A DNA stretch of 64,000 nt from UBA6022 sp032154105 (GCA_032154105.1 JALDYI010000001.1:124001-188000); one strand, 5' to 3'. Shown: positions 43,174 to 50,727, counted from the first letter of the stretch. The notes: generated by a model from the letters alone, not told the origin. Made by a program: numbers and translations.

Positions 43174-43347
43174 ATGAAAAAAGTTCATTTACTATTCCTC
43201 CTTATAATCTCTTTTTCTATTTCTAGGTTCGTATTTTTTCTTATTAATGACCCTGAAGGGCCAAACCTATTTATAGTTACGGTTTTTGCAATAATTATAT
43301 TTGTGCCAATTTCTTTTATTTATCTCAAAACTTCAAAGACTAAGTAG
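43174..43347 (+). CDS. Small two-helix membrane protein, paralogue (cassette 4)
   Basis: This 57-residue protein is homologous throughout to the one at 40421 (ISRFVFFLINDPEGPNL). The start lies 5 bases after the VOC stop. That the paralogue and the tail fragment both recur at the end of cassettes 1 and 4 suggests they travelled together. Confidence 0.7.
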   Translation: MKKVHLLFLLIISFSISRFVFFLINDPEGPNLFIVTVFAIIIFVPISFIYLKTSKTK

Positions 43348-43447
43348 TTAGGTCCGGCGACAAGTTAAATAGCCTGACAATTTCCTGTAACTTATGATTG
43401 TCGTAACAGCCAGGGCTTAGAGTTAGAAATACGTACGCTGTCTGGCA
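43340..43447 (-). pseudogene. 35-codon C-terminal tail fragment C
   Basis: The minus-strand reading gives CQTAYVFLTLSPGCYDNH... then KLQEIVRLFNLSPDL and a stop, again exactly 35 codons. It is closest to fragment A. The open frame continues upstream through the repeat arm to an ATG at 43549 inside the kinase gene. Confidence 0.6.
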
Positions 43448-43502
43448 CCAAGATATTATCACAATATAACCCCTATAAAACGTCGAGTAAATCGGCGTTT
43501 TA
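43422..43502 (+). repeat. Repeat S4: diverged core plus terminator arm
   Basis: The core GTTAGAAATACGTACGCTG differs at several bases from S1/S2/S5. The right arm with the hairpin AAAACGTCGA/TCGGCGTTTT is kept. Confidence 0.88.
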
Positions 43503-43526
43503 TAGTTAGACTCAAAAAACTGTAAT

Positions 43527-44318
43527 TTATAGTTTTTCGAGATTTGCAATAAATTCTTCTATATTTTGCACTCTGTCTTTAGGGTTTGGATTTAGCGCAT
43601 GCGTAAAGAATGGTCGCAAATGTTCGAAATTTTCAGGTAGTGGTGGCTTAAGATGTAAGATTCTAGATAATTCACGTTTTTCGTCATTAGTCCTATCTTC
43701 CATAGGCTTTAATCGATATAAATTACTGCCGTGAGTAAGTTGATAAAGTATGACAGCAAGAGAATAAGTCGTAGCGCTTTCAAGCATTTTGCTTCCTATA
43801 TCAAACTCTTCGGGAGCCATTGTCTCCCAGGTACCCGTTTCCACATCAACTAAAGCAGTCCTATCGATGCCTATCTTGACGTCAGCCTCATGGTCGACTA
43901 ACGAAACATTTTCATCAGTAATTAGAATGTGATTTAGATTAAAGTCTCTATAATAGTAACCACAATCTCGCAGTGCGATTAGGCCTAGAGCGAGGTGTTG
44001 TATTATACCTACGCTTTCATCAATTGTCAGCTTTCGACTTAACCAATTTTCATCTAAATCAATATACTTACCAAGTGGAATGCCAGGCCTTTTTTCAAGA
44101 GCCAAGTAATGTATAGCGTCATGCTCAACGCTTCCTTTTAGACGAGGAAAATAATTACTATTCAAACTTTCTAACACTTCTTTTTCTCGTTGCATGCTAG
44201 TTGAGCGTCGTTTGATTATTACATTTTCGCTATTTAGGTGCGCATCGAATACACTCGATGTGTCGCAGTAGGGTGACTGGTATAATTTTTCTCCCAGCAC
44301 CATCTGTTCATATTCCAT
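43527..44318 (-). CDS. Protein-kinase-fold protein (cassette 5)
   Basis: This 263-residue protein resembles small Ser/Thr kinases. The ATP-binding Lys is in VIIKRR. The catalytic loop is YYRDFNLNHILI (Asp and Asn kept). The DFG motif is replaced by DHE (LVDHEAD), and APEEF forms the APE motif. The Gly-rich loop is poorly conserved. It has no membrane anchor. TACTAT ends 6 bases before the ATG. It is the only cassette gene on the minus strand. Confidence 0.8.
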   Translation of the reverse strand: MEYEQMVLGEKLYQSPYCDTSSVFDAHLNSENVIIKRRSTSMQREKEVLESLNSNYFPRLKGSVEHDAIHYLALEKRPGIPLGKYIDLDENWLSRKLTIDESVGIIQHLALGLIALRDCGYYYRDFNLNHILITDENVSLVDHEADVKIGIDRTALVDVETGTWETMAPEEFDIGSKMLESATTYSLAVILYQLTHGSNLYRLKPMEDRTNDEKRELSRILHLKPPLPENFEHLRPFFTHALNPNPKDRVQNIEEFIANLEKL

Positions 44319-44358
44319 ATCTCAATAGTACATCATGAAATAAGGAGGATGTATTGTA

Positions 44359-44466
44359 TCAGTATATTGAACTTCCTTCGAGATTAAATTGTTGAGCTAA
44401 CTCTTTTAGCTTGTAGTGATCTATATTTTCATCATTGACGGTTAGAAATACGTCGGCTATCCGGCA
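44359..44466 (-). pseudogene. 35-codon C-terminal tail fragment D
   Basis: The minus-strand reading gives CRIADVFLTVNDENIDHY... with KLKELAQQFNLE and a stop after 35 codons. It is most like fragment B. Confidence 0.65.
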
Positions 44467-44505
44467 CCAAATGTTAATCATAGGACGCTTCGGCGTTCTT
44501 TTTGA
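44440..44505 (+). repeat. Repeat S5: core plus a different terminator
   Basis: The core is identical to S2. The following arm is new and holds AGGACGC/GCGTTCT with a TTCG tetraloop and T-run (44482-44503). Confidence 0.88.
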
Positions 44506-44561
44506 TTTACCTTAAGTGCTAAAATAGTAGTAGATATAACTTTAAATGAGGAGTTGATGAA

Positions 44562-44942
44562 ATGGCTAAATACATTGATGGATTTGTTCTGGTGGTACCG
44601 AAGGGTAAAGAAGCTGAGTATCAGAAAATGGCAGAAGAAGGGCGAGATTCTTGGATGAAGCACGGTGCCCTTCAGTACTTTGAATCTAGGGGTGATGATC
44701 TTAAGCAACAAGAAATGGGACCAGATAAAACACGTTCTTTTAGCGAAATGGCTGGCGCAGAAGATGGAGATGACGTATGGTTCTCTTTTATTGTGTTTGA
44801 ATCCAAGCAGCACCGCGATGAGGTAAACAAAAAGGTGATGGAAGAGATGGACGAAGCCTATAAAGAACAAAGCGACTTTGTATCGCCCTTCGAGATGAAC
44901 AAAATGGCGTATGGTGGGTTTGAGGTTCTCGTTGAAGGTTAA
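44562..44942 (+). CDS. DUF1428-family protein (cassette 6)
   Basis: This 126-residue protein has the DUF1428 pattern YIDGFVLVVPKGKEAEYQKMAEE, WFSFIVFESKQHRDEVN and MAYGGFEVLVEG. It has a ferredoxin-like dimeric fold and unknown function. A GAGGAG site precedes the ATG. Confidence 0.9.
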   Translation: MAKYIDGFVLVVPKGKEAEYQKMAEEGRDSWMKHGALQYFESRGDDLKQQEMGPDKTRSFSEMAGAEDGDDVWFSFIVFESKQHRDEVNKKVMEEMDEAYKEQSDFVSPFEMNKMAYGGFEVLVEG

Positions 44943-45050
44943 AAGGCTTAGCTTGCCGAAACATTCCTTTACGTGTGCGCAACCATTAGTTTCTTGATAT
45001 TAGTGGCTGCAAAGACTAACATCGTAACAGTTAGTTAAAAGGAATATAGA

Positions 45051-45482
45051 ATGAATATCGGCAAAAGAATACACGAAATACGACAGCAGAAAAACATCAC
45101 TCAGGAACAACTTGCGAAAGACTTGGCTATTTCACGCCAGGCGGTATCGAAATGGGAAAGCGGCAAAGCTATCCCTGATATCGAAAACCTTATGTATATT
45201 AGCAATTTGTATGACGTATCGCTCGATGAACTCATCAAGGGAGATGACAAGGTGAGTCAAAAATTAGTTGCCGATGCAAGTGCAAAGAAGTGGCACAAGC
45301 TTAGCATTCTATTCTTTATTGCGCTTCTTGTGTATATTATCTGGTTTGGTTCTTTACATGGTATATGGCAAATCGGCCTAGGTATTGCTACCCTGAGTAT
45401 GCTTATTATCGACACTCGGGTACTCCTAAGAGATCGTGTCTCGAAGCCTCAAAAAGTACAAGTTATTAGAGCTGGCGGCTAG
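45051..45482 (+). CDS. XRE-family helix-turn-helix protein with two membrane helices (cassette 6)
   Basis: This 143-residue protein has an HTH_3 domain (1-65, ITQEQLAKDLAISRQAVSKWESG) and a C-terminal part with two hydrophobic helices (about 84-102 and 107-122). It resembles membrane-tethered regulators of Firmicutes. An AAAGGA site precedes the ATG. Its last codons run into repeat S6. Confidence 0.9.
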   Translation: MNIGKRIHEIRQQKNITQEQLAKDLAISRQAVSKWESGKAIPDIENLMYISNLYDVSLDELIKGDDKVSQKLVADASAKKWHKLSILFFIALLVYIIWFGSLHGIWQIGLGIATLSMLIIDTRVLLRDRVSKPQKVQVIRAGG

Positions 45483-45540
45483 AAGTACGTCAGTTGTCTA
45501 GCACCAAAACAAGCCCCGGCTGTGAGCCGGGTTTTGTTTT
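45477..45540 (+). repeat. Repeat S6: decayed core plus its own terminator
   Basis: GGCTAGAAGTACGTCAGTTG...TAGCACC is a degraded copy of the core. On the minus strand the tail frame is broken by a stop but still reads like C-TTDVLLAA. The arm carries CCCGGCT/AGCCGGG with flanking A and T runs (45506-45540). Confidence 0.75.
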
Positions 45541-45589
45541 GTCGGATCTGTGGGCTGTCGATTATAATAAAGAGGAAGGAGATGCGGAT

Positions 45590-45967
45590 ATGGCGGATAA
45601 TTTGAATGAAAGTGTCAAAGAGGCACTTGATCGTACGAAGATCATGGCACTTTCGACAATTGGGCCAGATGGAAGCTGGACGTGCCCAGTACATTATCAA
45701 TACAACGATAAAATGGAGCTATTCTTTATGTCGCTACCAGATACGAAGCATGTCGAGAACATTCATGCCGATCCGCGCGTATCGGTAGCGATCTTTACTC
45801 CTCCTGGCCTGGGCGGTGAAAAACTTGGCCTGCAAATTAAAGGCGCAGCGACCGATCTCGGTCCAGACGACGTACATAGTGCGTGGCATAACTTTAAAAT
45901 CACGCCAGAAGAAGTGTGGTGTCTTGACTCGCGTATCTCGCGTCAGAGACAGCGCGTAGAGTTGTAG
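45590..45967 (+). CDS. Pyridoxamine-5'-phosphate-oxidase-fold protein
   Basis: This is a 125-residue flavin-binding split-barrel protein (KIMALSTIGPDGSWTCPVHY, LFFMSLPDTKHVENI). It is likely FMN- or F420-dependent, and the substrate is unknown. AAGGAG precedes ATG 45590 and TATAAT lies at 45563-45568. Confidence 0.85.
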   Translation: MADNLNESVKEALDRTKIMALSTIGPDGSWTCPVHYQYNDKMELFFMSLPDTKHVENIHADPRVSVAIFTPPGLGGEKLGLQIKGAATDLGPDDVHSAWHNFKITPEEVWCLDSRISRQRQRVEL

Positions 45968-45975
45968 ATTTAAGA

Positions 45976-46002
45976 ATCGCCTCGCGGGGCGGTTTTATTT
46001 TT
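45976..46002 (+). terminator. Intrinsic terminator
   Basis: ATCGCC/GGCGGT stem with loop TCGCGG, followed by TTTATTTTT. Confidence 0.75.
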
Positions 46003-46044
46003 AGGCGCAGATCTATTTCTTCGGTTATTGCTATAATGAATTGT

Positions 46045-46241
46045 ATGGGCAAGCAAAAAACACACGCGGCGAGGACAAACTAGCAGTAGCTGTCGCTCTT
46101 GGTGTGCCGTATGGAATGTTGTTCGGAATTATTCTAGGTATAACAGTTTTACAGAATATTGGACTGGGTATCGCCATTGGGACGCCACTTGGCGTTGTCG
46201 GTGGCCTGCTGTACGGAATGTACACTAACAAAAGAAAGTGA
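46045..46241 (+). pseudogene. Small glycine-rich membrane protein with an apparent frameshift
   Basis: TATAAT ends 7 bases before ATG 46045, which opens MGKQKTHAARTN and stops at 46081. The long frame (KNTRGEDKLAVAVALGVPYG..., two glycine-rich helices, ending at 46241) is in another phase and lacks a proper start. One extra A in the A6 run at 46055-46060 would join them. It is a sequencing error, a recent frameshift or slippage. Confidence 0.6.
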
Positions 46242-46250
46242 GCAAAGTAT

Positions 46251-46556
46251 ATGCCAGAGCAAAATAATGTCAGCGTAAAGAAAAGCATTATCCGTATTGT
46301 TCTACTGACGGCGTGTATTTTGCTCGTGCCACTTGTGGCTATGCAGTTTAGCGATGAAGTTAGTTGGAGCCCGAGTGATTTCGTTATTGCTGGTGCGCTT
46401 CTCGTTGGCACCGGCCTTGTGTTTGAGTTCGTCGTTAGGAAGATCGCAAATCCTCGGCGCAGGCTTATCTTCGGTAGTATTCTTGTACTTGCCTTTTTGT
46501 TGATATGGGCCGACTTGGCTGTTGGCATATTTGGCTTACCGTGGTCTGGATCGTAG
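46251..46556 (+). CDS. Three-helix membrane protein, unknown
   Basis: This 101-residue protein has three hydrophobic helices (about 12-31, 43-62, 72-92). It lies 9 bases after the frameshifted gene and may share a transcript with it. No family is recognised. Confidence 0.7.
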   Translation: MPEQNNVSVKKSIIRIVLLTACILLVPLVAMQFSDEVSWSPSDFVIAGALLVGTGLVFEFVVRKIANPRRRLIFGSILVLAFLLIWADLAVGIFGLPWSGS

Positions 46557-46566
46557 AGGCTGGAAT

Positions 46567-46860
46567 ATGAATCCTATGGTATTTACGGCAGCCGTCGAAA
46601 AAACACCAGGAAAGGGCGGGTGGCACTATGTGCGAATACCCGACAATGTTCGCTCCGGCCTGCGTAGCGCAAGTGGTAAGAATGGCAATGTGCCAGTGCT
46701 TGTGACGATTGGTAAATCAACTTGGCCAAGCACTACTATGAGTATGGGTGGGCAGCGGTGGTTCGTGGCGGTCAAAGCTGACATTCGAAAGACTGAGAAC
46801 ATCCTGGAAGGTGATACGGTTTCGATTCGTATTGTACCTAACCTTGAGAGGATAAAGTAG
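46567..46860 (+). CDS. DUF1905-domain protein
   Basis: This 97-residue beta-barrel protein has the DUF1905 pattern GGWHYVRIPDNV...VPVLVTIGKSTWPSTTM...WFVAVKADIRK. The family's function is unknown; homologues are often fused to YdeI-type domains, as in the gene at 48076. Confidence 0.85.
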   Translation: MNPMVFTAAVEKTPGKGGWHYVRIPDNVRSGLRSASGKNGNVPVLVTIGKSTWPSTTMSMGGQRWFVAVKADIRKTENILEGDTVSIRIVPNLERIK

Positions 46861-46863
46861 GTA

Positions 46864-47415
46864 ATGAAATACGTTGCACTTCTTCGGGGTGTCAATGTTG
46901 GCGGCAATCATCGCGTGCCGAAGGCTGAGTTCAAGGCGGTGCTCGAGGGCTTGGGGTTTCGCGATGTCGTTATCTATATTAATTCTGGCAATGCGGTGTT
47001 TACGAGTGATCATGAGCCGCAGGTAAGTGATGTGCAGGTGGCGCTCGAAAAGCATTTTGGTTTTGCTATTCCGACGCTGATTTTGTCGGGTAAAAAGATT
47101 CGAGCTATCGCTGCGGCAATCCCGGAAAGTTGGACGAATGATTCGCCGAAACCCGACAAGTCGGGGCAAAAATCGGACGTACTGTATCTTTTTGATGAGG
47201 CAAATACGCCTGATATTCTCACTAAGCTTGGCTATAAGCCTGAGGTTGAGACCATGATCTATGTCGACGGTGCGGTACTTGCGAATATCACAAGGGCAAA
47301 CCAAGCAAAATACAGCCTACTCAAGAGTATGGGGACGCCCCTCTACCGCCAGATGACCATTCGTAACATTACGACTGCCAAGAAGCTTGCAGAGCTTGTG
47401 GGCTTTGTGACGTAA
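46864..47415 (+). CDS. DUF1697-family protein
   Basis: This 183-residue protein has the DUF1697 hallmark MKYVALLRGVNVGGNHRVP and VVIYINSGNAVFTS. It lies 3 bases after the previous stop. No biochemical role is known. Confidence 0.92.
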   Translation: MKYVALLRGVNVGGNHRVPKAEFKAVLEGLGFRDVVIYINSGNAVFTSDHEPQVSDVQVALEKHFGFAIPTLILSGKKIRAIAAAIPESWTNDSPKPDKSGQKSDVLYLFDEANTPDILTKLGYKPEVETMIYVDGAVLANITRANQAKYSLLKSMGTPLYRQMTIRNITTAKKLAELVGFVT

Positions 47416-47465
47416 GTCGTAGGTGCGGATGTTCCGAGGAGCTACACTAATGACAAGGAGGGCGT

Positions 47466-48059
47466 ATGAGAAAAATAATCGTATTATCATTTATTACATT
47501 AGATGGGGTGATGCAAGCACCTGGTGGGCCTGAGGAGGATACATCGGGCGGATTCAAGTATGGCGGGTGGACGGCACCTTATTTCGATGAGACTGCCGGT
47601 AAGGCTATGGAAAAACAGATGAAACCTGTCGATCTTTTGCTGGGTAGGAAGACATTTGATATTTTTGCTAGCTACTGGCCCGAACATGCAAACAGTTGGC
47701 CAGGCATTAATGATGTGACCAAATACGTCATGTCTAATACTATGGAGACGTCAGATTGGAAAAACTCTGTTTTCTTCAAAAGCTTGGAAGATATCGAAAA
47801 GCTCAAAAATTCAGAAGGTTCTGACATTCAAGTTCACGGCAGTGGCCAGCTGATCCAGTTGCTACTCAAGAATGACCTGGTAGACGAGCTCTGGCTCAAG
47901 ACTTTCCCACTGACGCTCGGTGGGGGTAAAAAGCTATTTGCCGAGGGTACGATCCCGGCGGCATTTACATTGACAGAGAGTTTCGTAACACCAAGTGGTG
48001 TGATTTTCACCAACTATAAGCGAGCTGGAGCAGTGAAAACAGGAACGGTTGGCGAGTAG
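47466..48059 (+). CDS. Dihydrofolate-reductase-family protein (RibD C-terminal fold)
   Basis: This 197-residue protein has the pattern IIVLSFITLDGVMQAPGGPEEDTSGGF, LLLGRKTFDIF, VHGSGQLIQLLL and FPLTLGGGKKLF. It is a stand-alone RibD_C-type reductase with an unknown substrate. AAGGAGG precedes the ATG. Confidence 0.92.
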   Translation: MRKIIVLSFITLDGVMQAPGGPEEDTSGGFKYGGWTAPYFDETAGKAMEKQMKPVDLLLGRKTFDIFASYWPEHANSWPGINDVTKYVMSNTMETSDWKNSVFFKSLEDIEKLKNSEGSDIQVHGSGQLIQLLLKNDLVDELWLKTFPLTLGGGKKLFAEGTIPAAFTLTESFVTPSGVIFTNYKRAGAVKTGTVGE

Positions 48060-48075
48060 GCGGTATAATGAGAGT

Positions 48076-48630
48076 ATGAAGAATACCCCGGTGACAATTC
48101 GTTTCGAGACAACACTTTATACACTCAGGGATTGGGTCATCTTGCCCGTGCCGGAGAGTGAGAGCGTTAAGCTACCGTCGCGAGGGCAGGTCAGTGTGAC
48201 GGGTACGATGAACGGCCGTGAATTTCAAACGGTGCTCGAGCCGGATGGACGCTGGAGTCACTGGATACGCGTGAGTGGTGAGCTGCAAAAGACGGCCGGC
48301 GTAAATTCGGGCGATATGGTAGCGATCGAGATAACGACAAGCGGTGTGTGGCCAGAACCGATTGTGCCAGAGGATTTTAAGAAAGCTCTGGACGTAGCAC
48401 CTCGAAAGGTGAAGGAAAAGTGGAAAGATATCACGTCTATGGCACGCTGGGAGTGGATACGTTGGGTGAACGCTACCGGCAGCATGGATACGCGTGCGGT
48501 ACGGATTGAAAAGTCGGTATCGAAACTAAACGGCAAGCACCGGCGCCCTTGCTGCTTTAACCTCGCTGCTTGCACCGATCCGCACCTAGCGAAAAGCGGC
48601 AGATTAATAGAGGCTGGATCCAAGGATTAG
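48076..48630 (+). CDS. DUF1905 plus YdeI/OmpD-associated protein
   Basis: This 184-residue protein has an N-terminal DUF1905 barrel (about 3-95) and a YdeI-like helical part (VPEDFKKALDVAPRKVKEKW, MARWEWIRWV). TATAAT ends 6 bases before ATG 48076, so the longer upstream frame is rejected. The C-terminal 40 residues are unlike the family and may reflect a frame change. Confidence 0.8.
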   Translation: MKNTPVTIRFETTLYTLRDWVILPVPESESVKLPSRGQVSVTGTMNGREFQTVLEPDGRWSHWIRVSGELQKTAGVNSGDMVAIEITTSGVWPEPIVPEDFKKALDVAPRKVKEKWKDITSMARWEWIRWVNATGSMDTRAVRIEKSVSKLNGKHRRPCCFNLAACTDPHLAKSGRLIEAGSKD

Positions 48631-48644
48631 TATAGGAGGTGCAT

Positions 48645-49058
48645 GTGAAAAACGAGAACAAAACCAAGCCAACCGACCGAGATGTTAATGATTTTATAGC
48701 GAGTCTTCCTGAAAAGCAGCAAGCTGATGCCGAGACGCTTGTCGAAATTATGCGAGAAATAACAGGTGAGCCTCCGGTGCTATGGGGCGCTCGTATTGTG
48801 GGCTTTGGTACGTTTCATTACAAGTCGAAGAGTGGCCGCGAGGGCGACTGGCCGTGGCTTGGCTTTGCGCCTGGCACGGGTAAGTTTTCACTGTATCTTA
48901 CTTTTGATGCGACAGAACTGACTAGTAAGGTGAAAGATCTTGGCAAATACAAGATAGGCAAGGGCTGTGTGTATATCAACAAGCTGGCCGATGTTGATCT
49001 CGATAAGCTGAAGCAACTTGTGCGGATCGCTAATGTCGCAGAAAATCCCTACGAGTAG
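48645..49058 (+). CDS. DUF1801 protein
   Basis: This is a protein of 137 residues from GTG 48645, five bases after AGGAGG. The pattern VNDFIASLPEKQQADAETLVEIM and WPWLGFAPGTGKFSLYL fits DUF1801. Unlike the family member at 20749 it belongs to the larger subgroup. Confidence 0.88.
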   Translation: MKNENKTKPTDRDVNDFIASLPEKQQADAETLVEIMREITGEPPVLWGARIVGFGTFHYKSKSGREGDWPWLGFAPGTGKFSLYLTFDATELTSKVKDLGKYKIGKGCVYINKLADVDLDKLKQLVRIANVAENPYE

Positions 49059-49066
49059 TAGGGGTA

Positions 49067-49498
49067 CTACTTCTCGCTACAATTGAACATCCATTTTACA
49101 CCGAACTTGTCGGTGAGTGAGCCAAAGTAGTCGCCCCAGAACATTTGCTGAAGCTCTACTTCCACGTCGCCACCTTCCTTGAGAGCATTGAATAGTGTGT
49201 CGGTTTCTGCGCGAGTGTCGGGTTCGAGATTGACGTAGACATTATTGCCTTTGACGAGTTGGAAGCCCATAGAAGTTGGCGCATCGGTGCCCATGAGTAC
49301 ATGACCACCAAGGATAGGAAGCTGGACGTTCATGACAAGGTTTTTGTCCTCCTCGGCAAGTGGGCGCTCCGGGTCCTCCGGGGCAGTCCCCATGCGATCG
49401 ATGCCACCAATAAACTCAGTACCAAAGACTGATTTATAGAAGCTGAAGGCCGCCTCGGTGTCGCGCTCAAAGTTGAGATAGGTGCTTACTCTAGCCAT
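49067..49498 (-). CDS. PhnB-like VOC protein
   Basis: This 143-residue protein has the pattern VSTYLNFERDTEAAFSFYKSVFG, NVQLPILGGHVLMGTDA and FWGDYFGSLTDKFGVKW. It has a glyoxalase fold of the 3-demethylubiquinone-methyltransferase-like group, and the substrate is unknown. AAGGAGG precedes the ATG. It is convergent with the DUF1801 gene. Confidence 0.92.
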   Translation of the reverse strand: MARVSTYLNFERDTEAAFSFYKSVFGTEFIGGIDRMGTAPEDPERPLAEEDKNLVMNVQLPILGGHVLMGTDAPTSMGFQLVKGNNVYVNLEPDTRAETDTLFNALKEGGDVEVELQQMFWGDYFGSLTDKFGVKWMFNCSEK

Positions 49499-49613
49499 AG
49501 ATCCTCCTTGTTAGGTGCTGTCTCTATTATACCTTTTTGTGGCCAATGCCCACCAGTTCCTGTCTGTTAAGTACGGGACTGTCATGTGAAATATGGATAA
49601 TAATCACTTTTTA

Positions 49614-49642
49614 TTGATTTTAGAGTTTAAAAAGCCTATGCT
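49614..49642 (+). promoter_or_regulatory. Promoter of the secreted coiled-coil gene
   Basis: TTGATT (49614-49619), a 17-base spacer and TATGCT (49637-49642). Confidence 0.5.
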
Positions 49643-49674
49643 TAAATCATTAAGAAAGGACATAAAAACATTCA

Positions 49675-50325
49675 ATGAAAAAGACATTTCTAAAGCATGG
49701 TTTGCTAGTGGGGGTCATGGCAGTATCAGTACTGACCGTCGTTCCGCTAACGGCCGGAGCCGAGACGGCAGATTCAACAACGAATCAAACAACTCGGGAG
49801 ACAGCACAAAAAGAGATTGAGGCGCGCCGTGAGGCGGCGAAGGCTAAGCTTGAAGCGCAGCGCGAAGAAGCAAAAGCTAAGCTTGAGACGCAGCGCGAAG
49901 CGGCTAAGACTCGCCTTACGGATGCTAAGCTTCGAGCTTGCGAAAAGCGCCAGACTGCCATCTCTAACATCATGAAGCGCATTTCTAATCGGGGCCAGAA
50001 ACAGATCGATCTGTTTAGTGGTATTGCCGAGCGTACGCAGGCTTTCTATGAAAAGAAGGGCAAGACGCTTTCAAACTATGACGCACTTGTAGCTGATGTT
50101 GCCGCAAAGAAAGAATCAGCTCAAGACGCGGTGGCGATGATTGCCGCGCACGGCACGGAGTTTAGCTGTGATAGCGACGATCCAAAAGGCTCCGTAACGG
50201 GCTTTAGAGAGCACCAACAGCAGGCGATTGCAGCACTAAAAGAATACAAAACATCAGTAAAAAATCTTATTGTTGGCGTTAAGTCAGTACAAGGTGTTAC
50301 TTCATCAGAAGGTGAGCGAAACTAA
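49675..50325 (+). CDS. Secreted coiled-coil protein
   Basis: This 216-residue protein has a signal peptide (1-28, cleavage near TAGAETA). A charged repeat region follows (about 42-85) with units like REAAKAKLEAQ, REEAKAKLETQ and REAAKTRL, forming a coiled coil; the DNA repeats as well. The remainder is helical. It is followed immediately by a pilin-like gene (TAATG overlap), which suggests a surface role. Confidence 0.82.
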   Translation: MKKTFLKHGLLVGVMAVSVLTVVPLTAGAETADSTTNQTTRETAQKEIEARREAAKAKLEAQREEAKAKLETQREAAKTRLTDAKLRACEKRQTAISNIMKRISNRGQKQIDLFSGIAERTQAFYEKKGKTLSNYDALVADVAAKKESAQDAVAMIAAHGTEFSCDSDDPKGSVTGFREHQQQAIAALKEYKTSVKNLIVGVKSVQGVTSSEGERN

Positions 50326-50621
50326 TGAATACACGTCGTATCCATAAAGCCGGTTTTTCGGCTGTTGAATTAATAATTATTGTCGTTGTCATAGCTATTA
50401 TTGGCGCACTCGGCTATGTTGCTTACAATAGCTTCCAGAATAAAAACGCCGAAACAAGCAAACAGGCAAGCACTGAATCTTCAACCGCTAGCGATGTAGA
50501 GACGGTACCAATGATTGACTCGGCCGACGATCTGCAAAAGGCTGAGCAAGCGCTTGATCAGGCGGATCTTGAAAGTAATGATGATGCAAAGCAACTTGAA
50601 AGTGAACTAGCTGCTTTCTAG
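50325..50621 (+). CDS. Small pilin-like protein
   Basis: This 98-residue protein has a class III-type signal (KAG then FSAVELIIIVVVIAIIGALG) with mature Glu5 and an acidic, disordered tail (TESSTASDVETVP...) instead of a globular domain. It is probably a minor pilin or pseudopilin. Its ATG overlaps the stop of the coiled-coil gene. Confidence 0.85.
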   Translation: MNTRRIHKAGFSAVELIIIVVVIAIIGALGYVAYNSFQNKNAETSKQASTESSTASDVETVPMIDSADDLQKAEQALDQADLESNDDAKQLESELAAF

Positions 50622-50727
50622 TAAAAAGTTTCAAGTATATGAATATAGAGCTGGTACTACTGGCTCTATATTCAAAATAGGGGATCTTTCATAGGGTCTC
50701 TCTCTGTCTGGTATAATAATTCAAGAT

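Larger units (their letters stand above)
39740..45505 (+). mobile_element. Array of six ~1-kb gene cassettes stacked on the tRNA-Gly 3' end
   Basis: Seven copies (S0-S6) of a tRNA-3'-end-like core ending GGCACC(A) occur at about 39740, 40700, 41717, 42609, 43447, 44466 and 45503, spaced 838-1037 bases apart. S0, S1, S3 and S4 also share a right arm of about 52 bases with the tRNA terminator hairpin. Each interval carries one or two small genes, mostly AT-richer than the surroundings. No integrase is present. The layout fits serial site-specific insertion of non-autonomous cassettes; tandem duplication is the alternative. Confidence 0.7.

Noticed and set aside
39740..45505. Classical integron attC sites in the cassette repeats
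   Set aside because: GTTAGAA resembles the GTTRRRY box, but the last base does not fit, there is no consistent long palindrome among the copies, and no integron integrase is present. The upstream part of the repeats is better explained as a conserved protein tail.
39740..45505. CRISPR array
   Set aside because: Repeats are about 1 kb apart and separated by genes; there are no short regular spacers and no cas genes.
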